From NCBI GenBank assembly GCA_963663735.2, contig CAXXHN010000002.1:372001-436000 (forward strand): DNA of 64,000 nt, in the 5' to 3' direction. Origin of the DNA: G963663735 sp963663735. GTDB lineage: Bacteria; Acidobacteriota; UBA6911; RPQK01; JAPXNP01. The translations under genes and the position numbers were made by a program. Of this stretch, positions 26,390-35,697 are shown one piece after another. The notes beneath the pieces are model-generated. The model saw only the letters and a list, made by a program, of their open reading frames with translations, did no database searches and was not told where the DNA came from. Positions within the stretch are counted from its first letter, which is position 1; the number at the start of each line of letters is the position of its first letter.

Positions 26390-27885
26390 TGAAAGACTTC
26401 ATCCAGCTCAAGCAGGAAAATCTTGGTATTCTCGCCAATAGAATTGTCTGTCCTTCCTATGATCGCAGTAAACTCAGCGCCAGCATCGTGCATATTGGTG
26501 TTGGAGGTTTCCACCGTTCACACCAGGCTTATTACACCGACAGACTAATGAACCTATCCGGCGCTTCCGGCTGGGGCATCTGCGGTGTGGGTTTGCGGGA
26601 GGCAGACCGCAGAATGGCTGATATCCTGAAGCAGCAGGACTACCTTTACAGCCTGATAGTCAGGTTTCCTGACGGAAGGATAGAAACCCGTCTCATCGGT
26701 TCGATCATAGATTTTATGCTGGGCTGCGATGATCCAGGAGCTGTCATTAATAAGATGGCAGGGCCTGATACCAGGATAGTCTCTTTGACTATCACGGAAG
26801 GTGGATACAATTTCAACCCCTCTACGGACGAGTTCGAGTTCGAAAATCCTGATGTGCAGCACGATCTCGAGAATCCCGATAGACCGAAAACGGTCTTTGG
26901 TTACCTGGCGGCTGCGCTTAGAATTCGCAGGGAAGCCGGTATCCCGGCTTTCACCATCCAGTCCTGTGACAACATCCAGCATAACGGTGATGTGACCCGG
27001 AAAATGCTGCTGGCTTTTGCTGGCAGGCAGGATGCTGACCTCGCCCGGTGGATAGCAGGCGAGGTAAACTTTCCCAATGCGATGGTTGACAGGATCACAC
27101 CTGTAACTTCCCCGGAGGACATTGAATACATTAAGGACGAACTCGGTGTGCAGGATGCCTGGCCGGTCACCTGCGAACCATTCTGCCAATGGGTTATCGA
27201 AGATAAATTCTCCAGCGGAAGACCCGGATGGGAAAAGGTTGGGGTCCAGTTCGTTCCCGATGTTACCCCGTACGAAAAGATGAAAATACGCCTGCTCAAC
27301 GCCGGACATTCCGTACTCGGGCTGCTTGGATCGATTTACGGACACAAAACCATTGATGACTGCGTGGCTGACCCCCTGTTTGCGGAATATCTGCGCGGCT
27401 TCATGGACATTGAGGCCACCCCGGTGCTAGATGCCGTGGAGGGCATTGACCTTAATGCATATAAAGACAGCCTGCTCGAACGATTCGGCAATCCGAATAT
27501 CAAGGACAACCTCGCCCGAATCTGCCTGGAAAGTTCGGCCAAGATTCCAAAATTCCTGATCCCGACCATATCAGAGAACCTTGCCAGAGGCGGAAGTGTC
27601 AGGTACGCTGCACTGGTCATCGCAGCCTGGTGTTTTTATAGCGATAAAGGTCTAACCCGGCATGGCCAGGTTCTTGAGATTGTTGACGCGAGGAAAGGGG
27701 AACTGCACCAGGCCGCGGTATCAACCAGGAACGATAAGCTGGCATTCCTTAAAATCGAGTCCATTTTTGGAGATTTGATCCGCAGCGAAGAATTTACCGG
27801 TTTATATTCCGGGATGATTGATGCCATCTATGAAAATCCCGATATCTCACTGCAAATGCGGAAGATTCTGTCCGCGGGGAAATAA
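26389..27885 (+). CDS. Mannitol dehydrogenase-family polyol/uronate oxidoreductase
   Basis: 498 residues, typical of the long-chain mannitol 2-dehydrogenase/fructuronate reductase family. The N-terminal Rossmann domain has VHIGVGGFHRSHQAYY; the family signature NFPNAMVDRITPVT and the catalytic-lysine block EKMKIRLLNAGHS are intact. The reaction is NAD(P)-dependent interconversion of a polyol (mannitol, arabinitol) with a ketose, or of fructuronate/tagaturonate with a hexonate. The ATG overlaps the permease stop codon, so the two proteins are probably made in fixed ratio. The nearby enolase-superfamily protein makes a sugar-acid route plausible. Confidence 0.92.
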   Translation: MKDFIQLKQENLGILANRIVCPSYDRSKLSASIVHIGVGGFHRSHQAYYTDRLMNLSGASGWGICGVGLREADRRMADILKQQDYLYSLIVRFPDGRIETRLIGSIIDFMLGCDDPGAVINKMAGPDTRIVSLTITEGGYNFNPSTDEFEFENPDVQHDLENPDRPKTVFGYLAAALRIRREAGIPAFTIQSCDNIQHNGDVTRKMLLAFAGRQDADLARWIAGEVNFPNAMVDRITPVTSPEDIEYIKDELGVQDAWPVTCEPFCQWVIEDKFSSGRPGWEKVGVQFVPDVTPYEKMKIRLLNAGHSVLGLLGSIYGHKTIDDCVADPLFAEYLRGFMDIEATPVLDAVEGIDLNAYKDSLLERFGNPNIKDNLARICLESSAKIPKFLIPTISENLARGGSVRYAALVIAAWCFYSDKGLTRHGQVLEIVDARKGELHQAAVSTRNDKLAFLKIESIFGDLIRSEEFTGLYSGMIDAIYENPDISLQMRKILSAGK

Positions 27886-28099
27886 TTACTGGATGCTACC
27901 AGGAGTCTGAAAGGGTAACAGGCTGCCGGAATAGAAACTGAGTTTTTCAATCAGCAACTCGGCAATTGATCAGCGGGTTTATTGATCGCAAATTATGAGG
28001 AATGAAATTGATTGAGATTCTTGGGGGGAGAGAGGGCTGTGGGCTGGAAGGTGTTTAACTGGTGTTGATCAAAGGTAAAATTGGATACGAAAAGCACCA

Positions 28100-28405
28100 T
28101 TAATTTTTCTGGTTTGATTCATAGAAGCCCAGCCTGTTTTTGAGCCCAATGATTTCTTCCTGTAAAGATTCTATTTGTTGCAACAAGTAGGAGATTGTCT
28201 CAATGCCTTCCAGGTTGATATCCAGCTCGTAATGGAAACAAATATATTTTTCAACCTGCTGAAGCTGGGCAACATCAAAAAATGGGTTGTTCTCGATGAA
28301 GGTTATTTTTATCAATCCGGTTTGCTGTAAGGCATTAATAAAAGAATCTTCAATATTGTGGCTGACGCAGAATTCATTTACAGAAATAAGATTTTCTTTT
28401 TTCAT
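28100..28405 (-). CDS. cbpM: CbpM-like chaperone modulator
   Basis: 101 residues, MerR-HTH-like N-terminus (LISVNEFCVSHNIEDSFINAL) and a C-terminal helical coil (YLLQQIESLQEEIIGLKNRL), as in CbpM. In E. coli CbpM binds the J domain of CbpA and blocks its co-chaperone and DNA-binding activity. It lies 17 nt after cbpA in the same direction, the standard cbpA-cbpM arrangement. The sequence is rich in A/T and in Ile, Asn and Lys compared with most of the window. Confidence 0.82.
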   Translation of the reverse strand: MKKENLISVNEFCVSHNIEDSFINALQQTGLIKITFIENNPFFDVAQLQQVEKYICFHYELDINLEGIETISYLLQQIESLQEEIIGLKNRLGFYESNQKN

Positions 28406-28422
28406 GGTTCAAGGTTTCAGAA

Positions 28423-29307
28423 TCAGGATTTAGACAGCTCGGTGAACAATGCTTTCTGTTTGTCCGTTAGATTTTTCGGGATTTTAATGTTATAGGTCAC
28501 ATATAAATCCCCGAACTGCCCTTCTTTTTTATAAACCGGAAATCCCTTGCCCTTTAACTTTACTTTACTGCCGTTCTGGGTTTCGGGAGCTACTTTCAAT
28601 TTTACCTGCCCGTCCAGGGTAGTAACCGGGATTTCACCTCCCAGCACTGCCGTGTACAGATCCAAGTCTACCGAGGTATACAAATTATTGCCCAAACGTT
28701 TAATTTTGGGGTGATCGGCAATGGAAAATGTAATATACAGGTCACCATTAGGTCCGCCATTTATTCCAGGTCCGCCATGTCCCGGAATTTTTATGGTCTG
28801 TCCGTTTTCAATCCCGGCAGGTATTGTGATCCTGATCTTAACTCCGTTGACTGTAAGGGTCTGTTTCTGGATTTTATAAGCGTCTATGAGTTCAAGATGC
28901 AATTCCGCGTGGAAATCTTCTCCGCGGAATTTTACCTGCCTGGCTCTGCCGCCTCCTGCCGCTCTGCCAAACATCGATTCAAAGAAATCAGAAAAATCTC
29001 CGCTGGATTGCCCGCCGGAGTACCAGGATCCTTGAGAAGTGGACGACTGCCCCTGATATTGATTTTGTTTTTCAAAAACATCAGCATGTTTCCAGTCTTT
29101 TCCATACTGATCGTATTTTTTCCGTTTTTCGGGATCGCTCAATACTTCATTTGCTTCGTTGATCTGCTGGAATTTTTTGTTTTTTTCCTTGTCATTTGGA
29201 TTCAAATCGGGGTGATATTTCCGGGCCAATTTCCGGTAGGAACTTTTGATTTCTTTGGTCGATGCTGTTTTGTCGACCCCTAATATTTTGTAATAGTCAA
29301 TAAACAT
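28423..29307 (-). CDS. cbpA: DnaJ-family co-chaperone CbpA (curved DNA-binding protein type)
   Basis: 294 residues. The J domain (1-70) contains the HPD motif in ARKYHPDLNPND. A G/S-rich linker (~100-130) leads to the two DnaJ C-terminal beta domains, with GGEIPVTTLDGQVKLKV in the second. The cysteine-rich zinc domain of true DnaJ is absent, which marks CbpA. It stimulates DnaK ATPase and may bind curved DNA; cbpM follows directly. The A/T-rich codon use and overall look resemble Bacteroidota homologues, which hints at transfer, though this is an impression without a tree. Confidence 0.92.
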   Translation of the reverse strand: MFIDYYKILGVDKTASTKEIKSSYRKLARKYHPDLNPNDKEKNKKFQQINEANEVLSDPEKRKKYDQYGKDWKHADVFEKQNQYQGQSSTSQGSWYSGGQSSGDFSDFFESMFGRAAGGGRARQVKFRGEDFHAELHLELIDAYKIQKQTLTVNGVKIRITIPAGIENGQTIKIPGHGGPGINGGPNGDLYITFSIADHPKIKRLGNNLYTSVDLDLYTAVLGGEIPVTTLDGQVKLKVAPETQNGSKVKLKGKGFPVYKKEGQFGDLYVTYNIKIPKNLTDKQKALFTELSKS

Positions 29308-29645
29308 ATGGATGGGTTTCGGTATTTTTTAAAAAATTTTTAAAGCAAAGATAATGAATTTTCCGGCGACGCCATATCCACTGGTTAAGATATCGATTTC
29401 CGGGAATAATTCTACATGATTAGAAGAAATCAGGTCCAAAACAATTTGCAGACTGTTTTTTCGTACTCCCATCTTTGCTTCGGCTTCCAGAGAAGAATAT
29501 ATAATCAATATCCTTCAGGTTTGTCGCCGGTTTTCTACCGTTCAACAGAATTTTTTAGACTGGGATTGCCCGCTTTCTCACCATCTGACCGCGCTGGACC
29601 GGGAAGTTGTTATTTGTTTCTGATGGTCCGCTGCGAATTGAGTTA
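29308..29645. other. Intergenic stretch between PAP2 gene and cbpA
   Basis: A/T-rich DNA without a convincing gene, RNA or repeat. A short plus-strand ORF here (29416-29670) has no recognisable features and runs into the PAP2 gene. Confidence 0.4.
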
Positions 29646-30530
29646 TCAGATGGTTCCCAAAATTAGATAATCAGCCAGCAGGATTGACAGCAGTCCAATT
29701 ATGGCTCCGACAATTATGTCCGCGACGAAGTGGTACCTGCCATAAACTGACCCTATCCACATTCCCAGGACCAGTACAGCCGCCAGAATTGCCGTTTCGA
29801 TATCCCATATACGGAATGCCCACACCATAAAAATCAGTCCGGTGCTGCTGTGGCTGCTGGGCATGGCTCCTCCTTTATGGGCTGGCCCGTCGAACATTAT
29901 CCGGTTGATGGAGTCAGTGATCAGATAACCACGCTGCTGTTGTTCCGAGGGATTTGTTAACAGGCCTTGTTCAAACAACGACCAACGGGGTCCGTGAACC
30001 GGAGTAAGCGCGAAACAGGTGTATGAAACCAGGTATCCGAACATGACGGCAAAACTCATTGCTTCGAATTCTGCAAGGCGACCGTTTTTATGCAGGAAAA
30101 TCCCAAGGCTCAAGGTATAAAAATAATAGGAAAAATAACAAATGTGGAGAATTTCTGTTACCAGGCGGTTACCTTTTTGAGATAACCATAGGGATGGTTG
30201 GCCCAATATCCGACCTTCCCATTTTATTATGAATCCATCAAAGGTCCGGCCAGGAGGATAAAAGGCATGCAAAGTGTGTTTTGACCAAATATAGGCCCAC
30301 CAAAAGAAAACAATTGGGCTCCAGAGCAGCAAAATGGTGATAAATAGACTCTGCGCGCCCTGCGTATGCCATGTAAGCCAAAGCAAAAATAGAAAAAATC
30401 CGGACAGAAGGATATTACTGCCCATTATCCTGAGCTTGCTTGTCCTGGAAATGGAGGTCTTTATCGTCAATAACGAATGAACCAACAAATAAATTAGAGG
30501 AAGCCAGATTGTAAAGGGATCCAGTTTCAT
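29646..30530 (-). CDS. PAP2-superfamily membrane phosphatase
   Basis: 294 residues with about six to seven membrane helices. The PAP2 phosphatase motifs are recognisable: MPSSHSS (motif 2, PSGH-like, with the active His) and VYGRYHFVADII (motif 3, with catalytic His and Asp). The first motif (KX6RP) is less clear. The layout resembles the PAP2_3/inositolphosphotransferase-like branch, which acts on lipid phosphates or headgroups in the membrane. It is in the same A/T-rich segment as cbpA/cbpM, separated from them by ~340 nt. Confidence 0.82.
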   Translation of the reverse strand: MKLDPFTIWLPLIYLLVHSLLTIKTSISRTSKLRIMGSNILLSGFFLFLLWLTWHTQGAQSLFITILLLWSPIVFFWWAYIWSKHTLHAFYPPGRTFDGFIIKWEGRILGQPSLWLSQKGNRLVTEILHICYFSYYFYTLSLGIFLHKNGRLAEFEAMSFAVMFGYLVSYTCFALTPVHGPRWSLFEQGLLTNPSEQQQRGYLITDSINRIMFDGPAHKGGAMPSSHSSTGLIFMVWAFRIWDIETAILAAVLVLGMWIGSVYGRYHFVADIIVGAIIGLLSILLADYLILGTI

Positions 30531-31151
30531 AGCTATTCCTAACTCTACGCATTTAAGATTGATTTAATTCATTTCACCCCTTTTTGATTGTCGTGTCTAC
30601 TTAAATCGCACACACTCTATGCAGGCAAATCTTTTTTGGGCGGGGCGCTCATTCGCTAATTGAACAAGTATGACTAATTTTATATTGAACAGTTAAGGAA
30701 GTACCGAAAACCAGTTCGGATTTCTCGCCAACCTCCTTCTGCGGCGGCGGATATGTCCGTCCTGGCCGCGTTAAACTCCCTCGGCCTCCTCGACGTACTT
30801 TCAAGTACGACTGCTGGGGGAGTTAACTGTCTTAGGCCTTGCCAGCACGGTCTCTTCACTGCCTCGCCACGTTAGCTGGTGAGAAATGCGGGTTGATGGA
30901 AGAATTGATAATTGGTCAGCCAGTGCCTGGAAGTGATCGTTTGACAGGAACTTATCCTATGACTGCAAACCAGGATTTTTCTTTATAGGTCATACTATGC
31001 CTTAGCCTTTCGAAAGAGTTCCCTTGACTGTAAGGTTTGTCAGGATTGAGAACAAGATGAAAGCAGGTGTGGACACCAGGGCTGCAGCGCAATCAATCCC
31101 TTAATTAACAACAATGTCCGCAGGCTTGAACTTCATCTTGCAGGGGAAGGT
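30531..31151. other. Long intergenic region containing repeat copy B
   Basis: About 620 nt without a credible gene. The centre (30781-30894) is the second copy of the ~113 bp dispersed repeat. The remainder shows no clear RNA or promoter. Confidence 0.5.
30781..30894. repeat. Dispersed ~113 bp intergenic repeat, copy B
   Basis: It starts TCGGCCTCCTCGACGTACT, has the palindrome CGTACTT-tc-AAGTACG and ends GAGAAATGCGGGTT, exactly as the copy at 2134-2246. Length and orientation are conserved; the interior varies. Confidence 0.75.
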
Positions 31152-32030
31152 TTAGTGATTTTTATGAGACCGGGTTAAAAATCCTGAATATCTTCTTCCC
31201 AGTTCATAACAAAGCGCCCCTAGAAGCAGAACAAAAAAAAGAAGTGTCACTTTTGCCAGGGAACATTCTCTTTTGCGTTTGACAGCCCGAAGGATCTGCA
31301 ATCTCTCGGTGCAGTTAAGAGGCCGGACAGGTGTTAATTTTTCATATTCCTTCAAACTTTTTCCGTAAATGTTGCATTTTCGATAATAATCGCGGATGGA
31401 GCTGATCTCCAGATGACGCACCTGGGTTTTCGGGGTATAACGGACAGCCCTGCTCTCATAGAGATCCAATACCCGATGCACAAATACGACATCACCGCCT
31501 CTATCGATCTCAAAAAATGGCCCCAGGCGATTGAACAATTCTCCACGGGTAGCCATATTGTTTGTATATCCGTAATAAATACTTTTGTTTTTGCTCGAAC
31601 AAACATAAACGGCTTTTTCCGACTCGTAATCTGCCAGCAGGGAAAGAATCGGAGACTCAGAGGCAAACCGCAAACCGCCTAATGCGATATGGGTCAGGGG
31701 ATCACACATGGCTTCGGCAATATGGTTCAACCAGTCGGCATCCGGAATGCAGTCGGAGTCCGTGAATGCGATGATGCTCCCTTTGGCCTTTTCCAGTCCC
31801 CGATTGCGGGCAGCATATGCCCCCTGCCTCTGTTCCCTGAAAAGCCTGATGCGCGGGTAGCGGCTGATGATTCCGATTGAGCCGTCGGTCGAATTGTTAT
31901 CAACCATAATAATTTCATAGGCACCTTCAGGATAGCACTGAGCAAGCAAGCCCTGAATGCAGGCCTCAAGAAATTCTTCGGAATTGTAAACGGGGACAAT
32001 CACTGAAATAAATACATTTTGTGTATTCAC
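31152..32030 (-). CDS. Family 2 glycosyltransferase with C-terminal membrane segment
   Basis: 292 residues. The GT-A fold is shown by SVIVPVYNSEEFLEACI, the nucleotide-sugar region IIMVDNNSTDGS and the metal-binding DSDC in IAFTDSDCIPDADW. A C-terminal hydrophobic helix (TLLFFVLLLGALCYEL) likely anchors it to the inner membrane. It would transfer a sugar from a nucleotide donor to a lipid or polysaccharide acceptor; neither is known. AGGAAA precedes the ATG. It stands alone, not in a polysaccharide cluster. Confidence 0.88.
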   Translation of the reverse strand: MNTQNVFISVIVPVYNSEEFLEACIQGLLAQCYPEGAYEIIMVDNNSTDGSIGIISRYPRIRLFREQRQGAYAARNRGLEKAKGSIIAFTDSDCIPDADWLNHIAEAMCDPLTHIALGGLRFASESPILSLLADYESEKAVYVCSSKNKSIYYGYTNNMATRGELFNRLGPFFEIDRGGDVVFVHRVLDLYESRAVRYTPKTQVRHLEISSIRDYYRKCNIYGKSLKEYEKLTPVRPLNCTERLQILRAVKRKRECSLAKVTLLFFVLLLGALCYELGRRYSGFLTRSHKNH

Positions 32031-32088
32031 TGTTAATTTTCCTGTTTAAGTCATGCATCGAGTTATTTATCTTTCAGCGTGAGACCAT

Positions 32089-32180
32089 AATCATAATCAT
32101 AGTAGCTGAAATTGTTTGACCCGTTTACAACTACAATCATAATCATAGTAGCTGAAATTGTTTGACCCGTTTACAACTAC
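32089..32180. repeat. Perfect 46-bp direct tandem duplication
   Basis: Two identical adjacent units, 32089-32134 and 32135-32180, each beginning AATCATAATCAT and containing AGCTGAAATTGTTTGACCCG. It lies upstream of the GT2 gene and downstream of the RRM gene. With only two units and no spacer it is not a CRISPR. Confidence 0.9.
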
Positions 32181-32281
32181 AGATCCCGGATTTTTGCCTG
32201 AATAAGGGGAGGCACAGCCCTGGGAAAAATCAGTGCCGTGCCCTGCGTCTTGTTGTGAATTATCAGTAGCAGAAGGAATAA

Positions 32282-32635
32282 TCAGTAGCGGTCTCTGCGA
32301 CCTCGTTCCCGGTCTCTGCCTGGTATCCGGCGGTCATGCCCCCTGCCTTTGTTCTCATAAACGCCTTTTTCTTCGAAGCCGCCCCTGTTTTCTTCCGGTC
32401 TCTTGGATTCGTTAACAGTGATAGGCCGGCTGTTGAGTTCCTTGCCATTCAAGGCGTCGATAGCCGACTGGGCTTCTTTATCGTCGGGCATCACCACGAA
32501 GGCAAAACCTTTTGAACGGCCGGTATTACGGTCTGAAATTATTTTTACTGAATCTACTGTTCCGTGATTTCCGAAAGCTTCCTTTAATTCATCTTCACTT
32601 ACATGATACTCAAGGTTACCTACAAAAATGTTCAT
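32282..32635 (-). CDS. RNA-recognition-motif (RRM) RNA-binding protein
   Basis: 117 residues. One RRM domain (residues 1-80) with RNP2 IFVGNL and RNP1 KGFAFVVM, followed by a basic tail rich in Arg, Gly and Asp (GHDRRIPGRDRERGRRDRY). This is the Rbp type of small bacterial RRM protein, thought to bind single-stranded RNA and sometimes cold-induced. ATG at 32635 is preferred to a TTG one codon earlier because AAGGA lies 9 nt upstream. Targets are unknown. Confidence 0.92.
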   Translation of the reverse strand: MNIFVGNLEYHVSEDELKEAFGNHGTVDSVKIISDRNTGRSKGFAFVVMPDDKEAQSAIDALNGKELNSRPITVNESKRPEENRGGFEEKGVYENKGRGHDRRIPGRDRERGRRDRY

Positions 32636-32738
32636 CAATAATCATCCTTTAATTTCCATGCTTGTTAATCAAAAACACCCTTTAGATATTCATGGATCTC
32701 TTTGATTCACAACGGTCTGAGAAGGAGAGAGCCTCTTT

Positions 32739-33263
32739 TTAAAGGTCATATTTTAAGACTGAGAAAACTTCAGTGTTCTTCGGGAGACTGTCTCTTCCAT
32801 TCAAAAAACTAAGTTCAATCATAAAAGCCATTTCAACCAGTTCAGCTCCCAGGTCCTGGACCAGCCTGGCCGTGGCTGCTGCTGTTCCCCCGGTAGCAAT
32901 AAGGTCATCGATAATAACCACCTTCTCTCCCGGCTCAAGTGAATCCTTATGGATCTCTATGGTATTGGAACCATATTCGAGATCATAATCGACGCTTATG
33001 GTGGCAGCCGGCAGCTTGCCCTTTTTCCTTACCGGTACAAATCCGACACCTAAATTATAAGCCACACAGGGAGCAAAAATAAAACCCCTGGAATCAATTC
33101 CCAGTACTTTGTTGATGCCTTTGTCCCGGTACCTTTCGGTCATTAAATCAATGACTTTTTTAAAGGCATCCGCGTTTTTGAGCAGTGTTGTTATATCGTA
33201 GAAAAGTATGCCGGGTTTGGGATAATCGGGTATTTCGCGAATTATTTTTTTCAGTTCATCCAT
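32739..33263 (-). CDS. apt: Adenine phosphoribosyltransferase
   Basis: 174 residues, the normal APRT length. N-terminal IPDYPKPGILFYDITTLL is the APRT signature; the PRPP-binding motif is VVIIDDLIATGGTA. The enzyme makes AMP from adenine and PRPP in the cytoplasm. It is 11 nt downstream of acyP on the same strand, so the two are likely cotranscribed. Confidence 0.96.
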   Translation of the reverse strand: MDELKKIIREIPDYPKPGILFYDITTLLKNADAFKKVIDLMTERYRDKGINKVLGIDSRGFIFAPCVAYNLGVGFVPVRKKGKLPAATISVDYDLEYGSNTIEIHKDSLEPGEKVVIIDDLIATGGTAAATARLVQDLGAELVEMAFMIELSFLNGRDSLPKNTEVFSVLKYDL

Positions 33264-33274
33264 TCTTCATTTCC

Positions 33275-33544
33275 TTACCATTTTATTTTAAATCCTGTGA
33301 GGCCTTCTGGCAGTACTATACTGGAGCGACATTCTGTGACACGGGACCAGGAAGGCCCCTGGTTCAGGGAAGATTCGAAAATTTCAAGTTTTTCATCAGG
33401 GCCTTCAGCCCTGGTTTCAACACTTCCATCAGGCAGGTTCCTGACCCATCCTGACAGTCCGAGGTTTTGAGCTTCTTTTACGACGAAGTATCGAAAGCCT
33501 ACACCCTGTACCTTGCCTTTTACGATGAAGTGTACGGCTTTCAT
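33275..33544 (-). CDS. acyP: Acylphosphatase
   Basis: 89 residues. The family signatures GKVQGVGFRYF (phosphate-binding loop with the catalytic Arg) and GWVRNLPDGSVE (catalytic Asn) are intact. It hydrolyses carboxyl phosphates such as acetyl phosphate or 1,3-bisphosphoglycerate. It precedes apt in a probable two-gene unit. Confidence 0.94.
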   Translation of the reverse strand: MKAVHFIVKGKVQGVGFRYFVVKEAQNLGLSGWVRNLPDGSVETRAEGPDEKLEIFESSLNQGPSWSRVTECRSSIVLPEGLTGFKIKW

Positions 33545-33709
33545 TTCGGGCCTCTTTGCGGGTTTTCAACTGGGAATAAAAAGAGGGCAGGACGTGACAA
33601 GGTGCCTCACAAAAAGGTTAATGAGGGGTTTATTGATTGTTTGTAAAACGCCGAATAGATAATCATTCAGCGAGTTACTATATCAGATAAGCAGGTCATT
33701 TTTTATAAT

Positions 33710-33788
<79 letters not shown>

Positions 33789-34016
33789 ATTGGCATATTC
33801 TACAACATAATTTACTTTTCAGCATTCCGGCCCCGGAAACCCATGTTTGAGCCCCTAAATGCCGGAGCGCCCAATTATATGATATCTGCTGATTATTTTC
33901 ACATTTTTCAACTTGTATTTTTCACCAGCTGACTGCCGAGGTGGTGGATTCATCAGCCTGGGAGAGAGGGCACGGCCTTTAAGCTTTTCAAGGAAGAGGG
34001 TTAATGCGTTCTATAA

Positions 34017-34603
34017 TCACAGCCAGTATTTAATAATTAAAAATCCGCCGACCAGCATGATTGTAGCGATAACCGTCAGTATATTGAAATAACGGTCGAT
34101 GAAGGTTTTTATACCGGGTCCCGCAATCCTGATCAGCCCGGCAACCAGGAAAAACCTGGCGCTGCGGCTGACAATGGAAGCCAGGATAAAGGTCAGGAAA
34201 TTTATATTAAAAGCACCGGCGGCAATGGTGAAAACCTTGTAGGGAATCGGAGTGAATCCGGCAACTCCGACGGCCAGGGCGTTCCAGTTTTCATAGAGCA
34301 TACGGACCTGGTCATACTGTTTGGTAAGCCCGTAAAAATTGATTATAGGTACACCGATCAGGCTGTAGAAATGCCAGCCGATAATGTATCCCAGGATGGC
34401 GCCGAGTATCGAACCCGCAGAGCAGACCAGGGCAAACCAGAAAGAGCGTCTGACTGATCCTACAGCCATGGCAATTAAGAGAAAATCTGGGGGTACCGGG
34501 AAAAAAGAGGACTCCATGAAAGCGATCAGAAAAAGTATCCAGGTCCCGTAGGATGATCCGCGAAACTCAGAACCCAGTCATAAATTCTTCTTATGAAATT
34601 CAT
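34017..34603 (-). pseudogene. YqaA/DedA (VTT)-family membrane protein gene with a -1 frameshift
   Basis: ATG at 34603 overlaps the surE stop (ATGA) and opens NFIRRIYDWVLSFADHP, the expected YqaA N-terminus. That frame hits a stop near 34526. The remaining 166+ residues continue in another frame as YGTWILFLIAF, then MESSFFPVPPDFLLIAMAV to 34017. Restoring one base near 34551 would join the two parts as DHP-x-YGTWILFL. A continuous protein would have ~194 residues and several membrane helices, matching the family. The break is either a real mutation or a sequencing/assembly error. The family has a role in membrane lipid or envelope homeostasis. Confidence 0.78.
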
Positions 34604-35370
34604 TTCAGGGGAGGTTCTTTCTGGAGATTTTTCTTGATCAGCAATTCGGTCTGCCGGTAATCGGTCTGGTCACAGTGCAACGGGGTAACTGACACAATTC
34701 CTTCACTGACAGCAGCCAGATCTGTTTCCGGCTCAGGTTTCCATTCAGATTCTCCCCTTGTAACCCGGTAAACCCGGCCCTGTCCCCGTTCAATGAATTC
34801 TTCAATGTTTCCTTCGAAGCGCTTGGTGCCCTGGCGGGTGAACCTGAATCTGGTAGGAGCACCTCCGGGAATATTGACATTAAAGAGGCTTCCGGGAGTT
34901 AGTTCATAAGACCGGATCCTGGTGATGAGTTTCCGGGCAAATATCGCCGCGTGTCTGAAGGTTTCATCACCCGTGTCGCCTACGATTGAAAAGGCGAAAG
35001 ATGGTATCCCGTTAAGGGCGCCTTCCCGGGCGCCTGCCACGGTTCCTGAATAGATAATGTCGTCTCCCAGGTTAGGCCCGTGGTTGATTCCGCTCACAAC
35101 AATGTCAGGAAGCGAATCCATCATTTTTTTTATTGCGAACATTACACAGTCAGCGGGACTTCCTTTCAGGGCAAAACGGTTTGTGTCCAGTTCAGCGATC
35201 TGGAAGCTCTGGTTGAGTGAAATACTGTGACTTGCACCGCTTTTTTCACTGTGAGGTGCTACCACCGTAACGCTTCCCAGTTTCCGCAGTTCTTCCTGCA
35301 GGTAGAGTAAGCCGTCAGCGTTCACACCGTCGTCATTAGTTAAAAGAATATTTAATCCGTTATCAGCCAT
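34600..35370 (-). CDS. surE: 5'/3'-nucleotidase SurE
   Basis: 256 residues. The metal-binding N-terminus LLTNDDGVNADGL, the SGASHSIS block and SGINHGPNLGDDIIYSGTVAGA are diagnostic of SurE. The enzyme dephosphorylates nucleoside monophosphates and short polyphosphates in stationary or stress conditions. Its stop overlaps the start of the frameshifted YqaA-like gene by 4 nt. No Shine-Dalgarno sequence is obvious before the ATG. Confidence 0.96.
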   Translation of the reverse strand: MADNGLNILLTNDDGVNADGLLYLQEELRKLGSVTVVAPHSEKSGASHSISLNQSFQIAELDTNRFALKGSPADCVMFAIKKMMDSLPDIVVSGINHGPNLGDDIIYSGTVAGAREGALNGIPSFAFSIVGDTGDETFRHAAIFARKLITRIRSYELTPGSLFNVNIPGGAPTRFRFTRQGTKRFEGNIEEFIERGQGRVYRVTRGESEWKPEPETDLAAVSEGIVSVTPLHCDQTDYRQTELLIKKNLQKEPPLK

Positions 35371-35697
35371 ATTTTTTTAAAGTAATTAGGGATTATAACA
35401 GGAAAATCGGGAGTGATTTGCTAAATGAGAAACGTTGTTTTTGCGGATTCATTAACATTGCCGAAGAATGGGATCAGGATTGCCGACAGGGATTGGGACC
35501 GGTTCCTTCTTTTGTATGGTAATAATGTGAATATGGTTCCCCCAAAAAGTCCTTATTAACTGGAGGGCGGGGCCGGGCTGTTACACTGGTTTACCTGGAA
35601 CCTGAGAAATCGACATGATTTCTAAGTAAGGTGGTTTGCTGTTAAAATGAACCCTGACAGTTCTGCTGGCATTTTGTACTCGGAAAAAGGAATAATA
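35371..35697. other. Divergent intergenic region, surE/transporter
   Basis: No gene seen apart from an optional N-terminal extension of the transporter from 35647. A 7-bp inverted repeat AGAAATC (35605-35611) and GATTTCT (35617-35623) lies ~75-93 nt upstream of the transporter ATG and may be an operator. Confidence 0.35.

Noticed and set aside
32089..32180. Possible CRISPR
   Set aside because: Only two adjacent units, no spacer between them, and no cas genes in the window.
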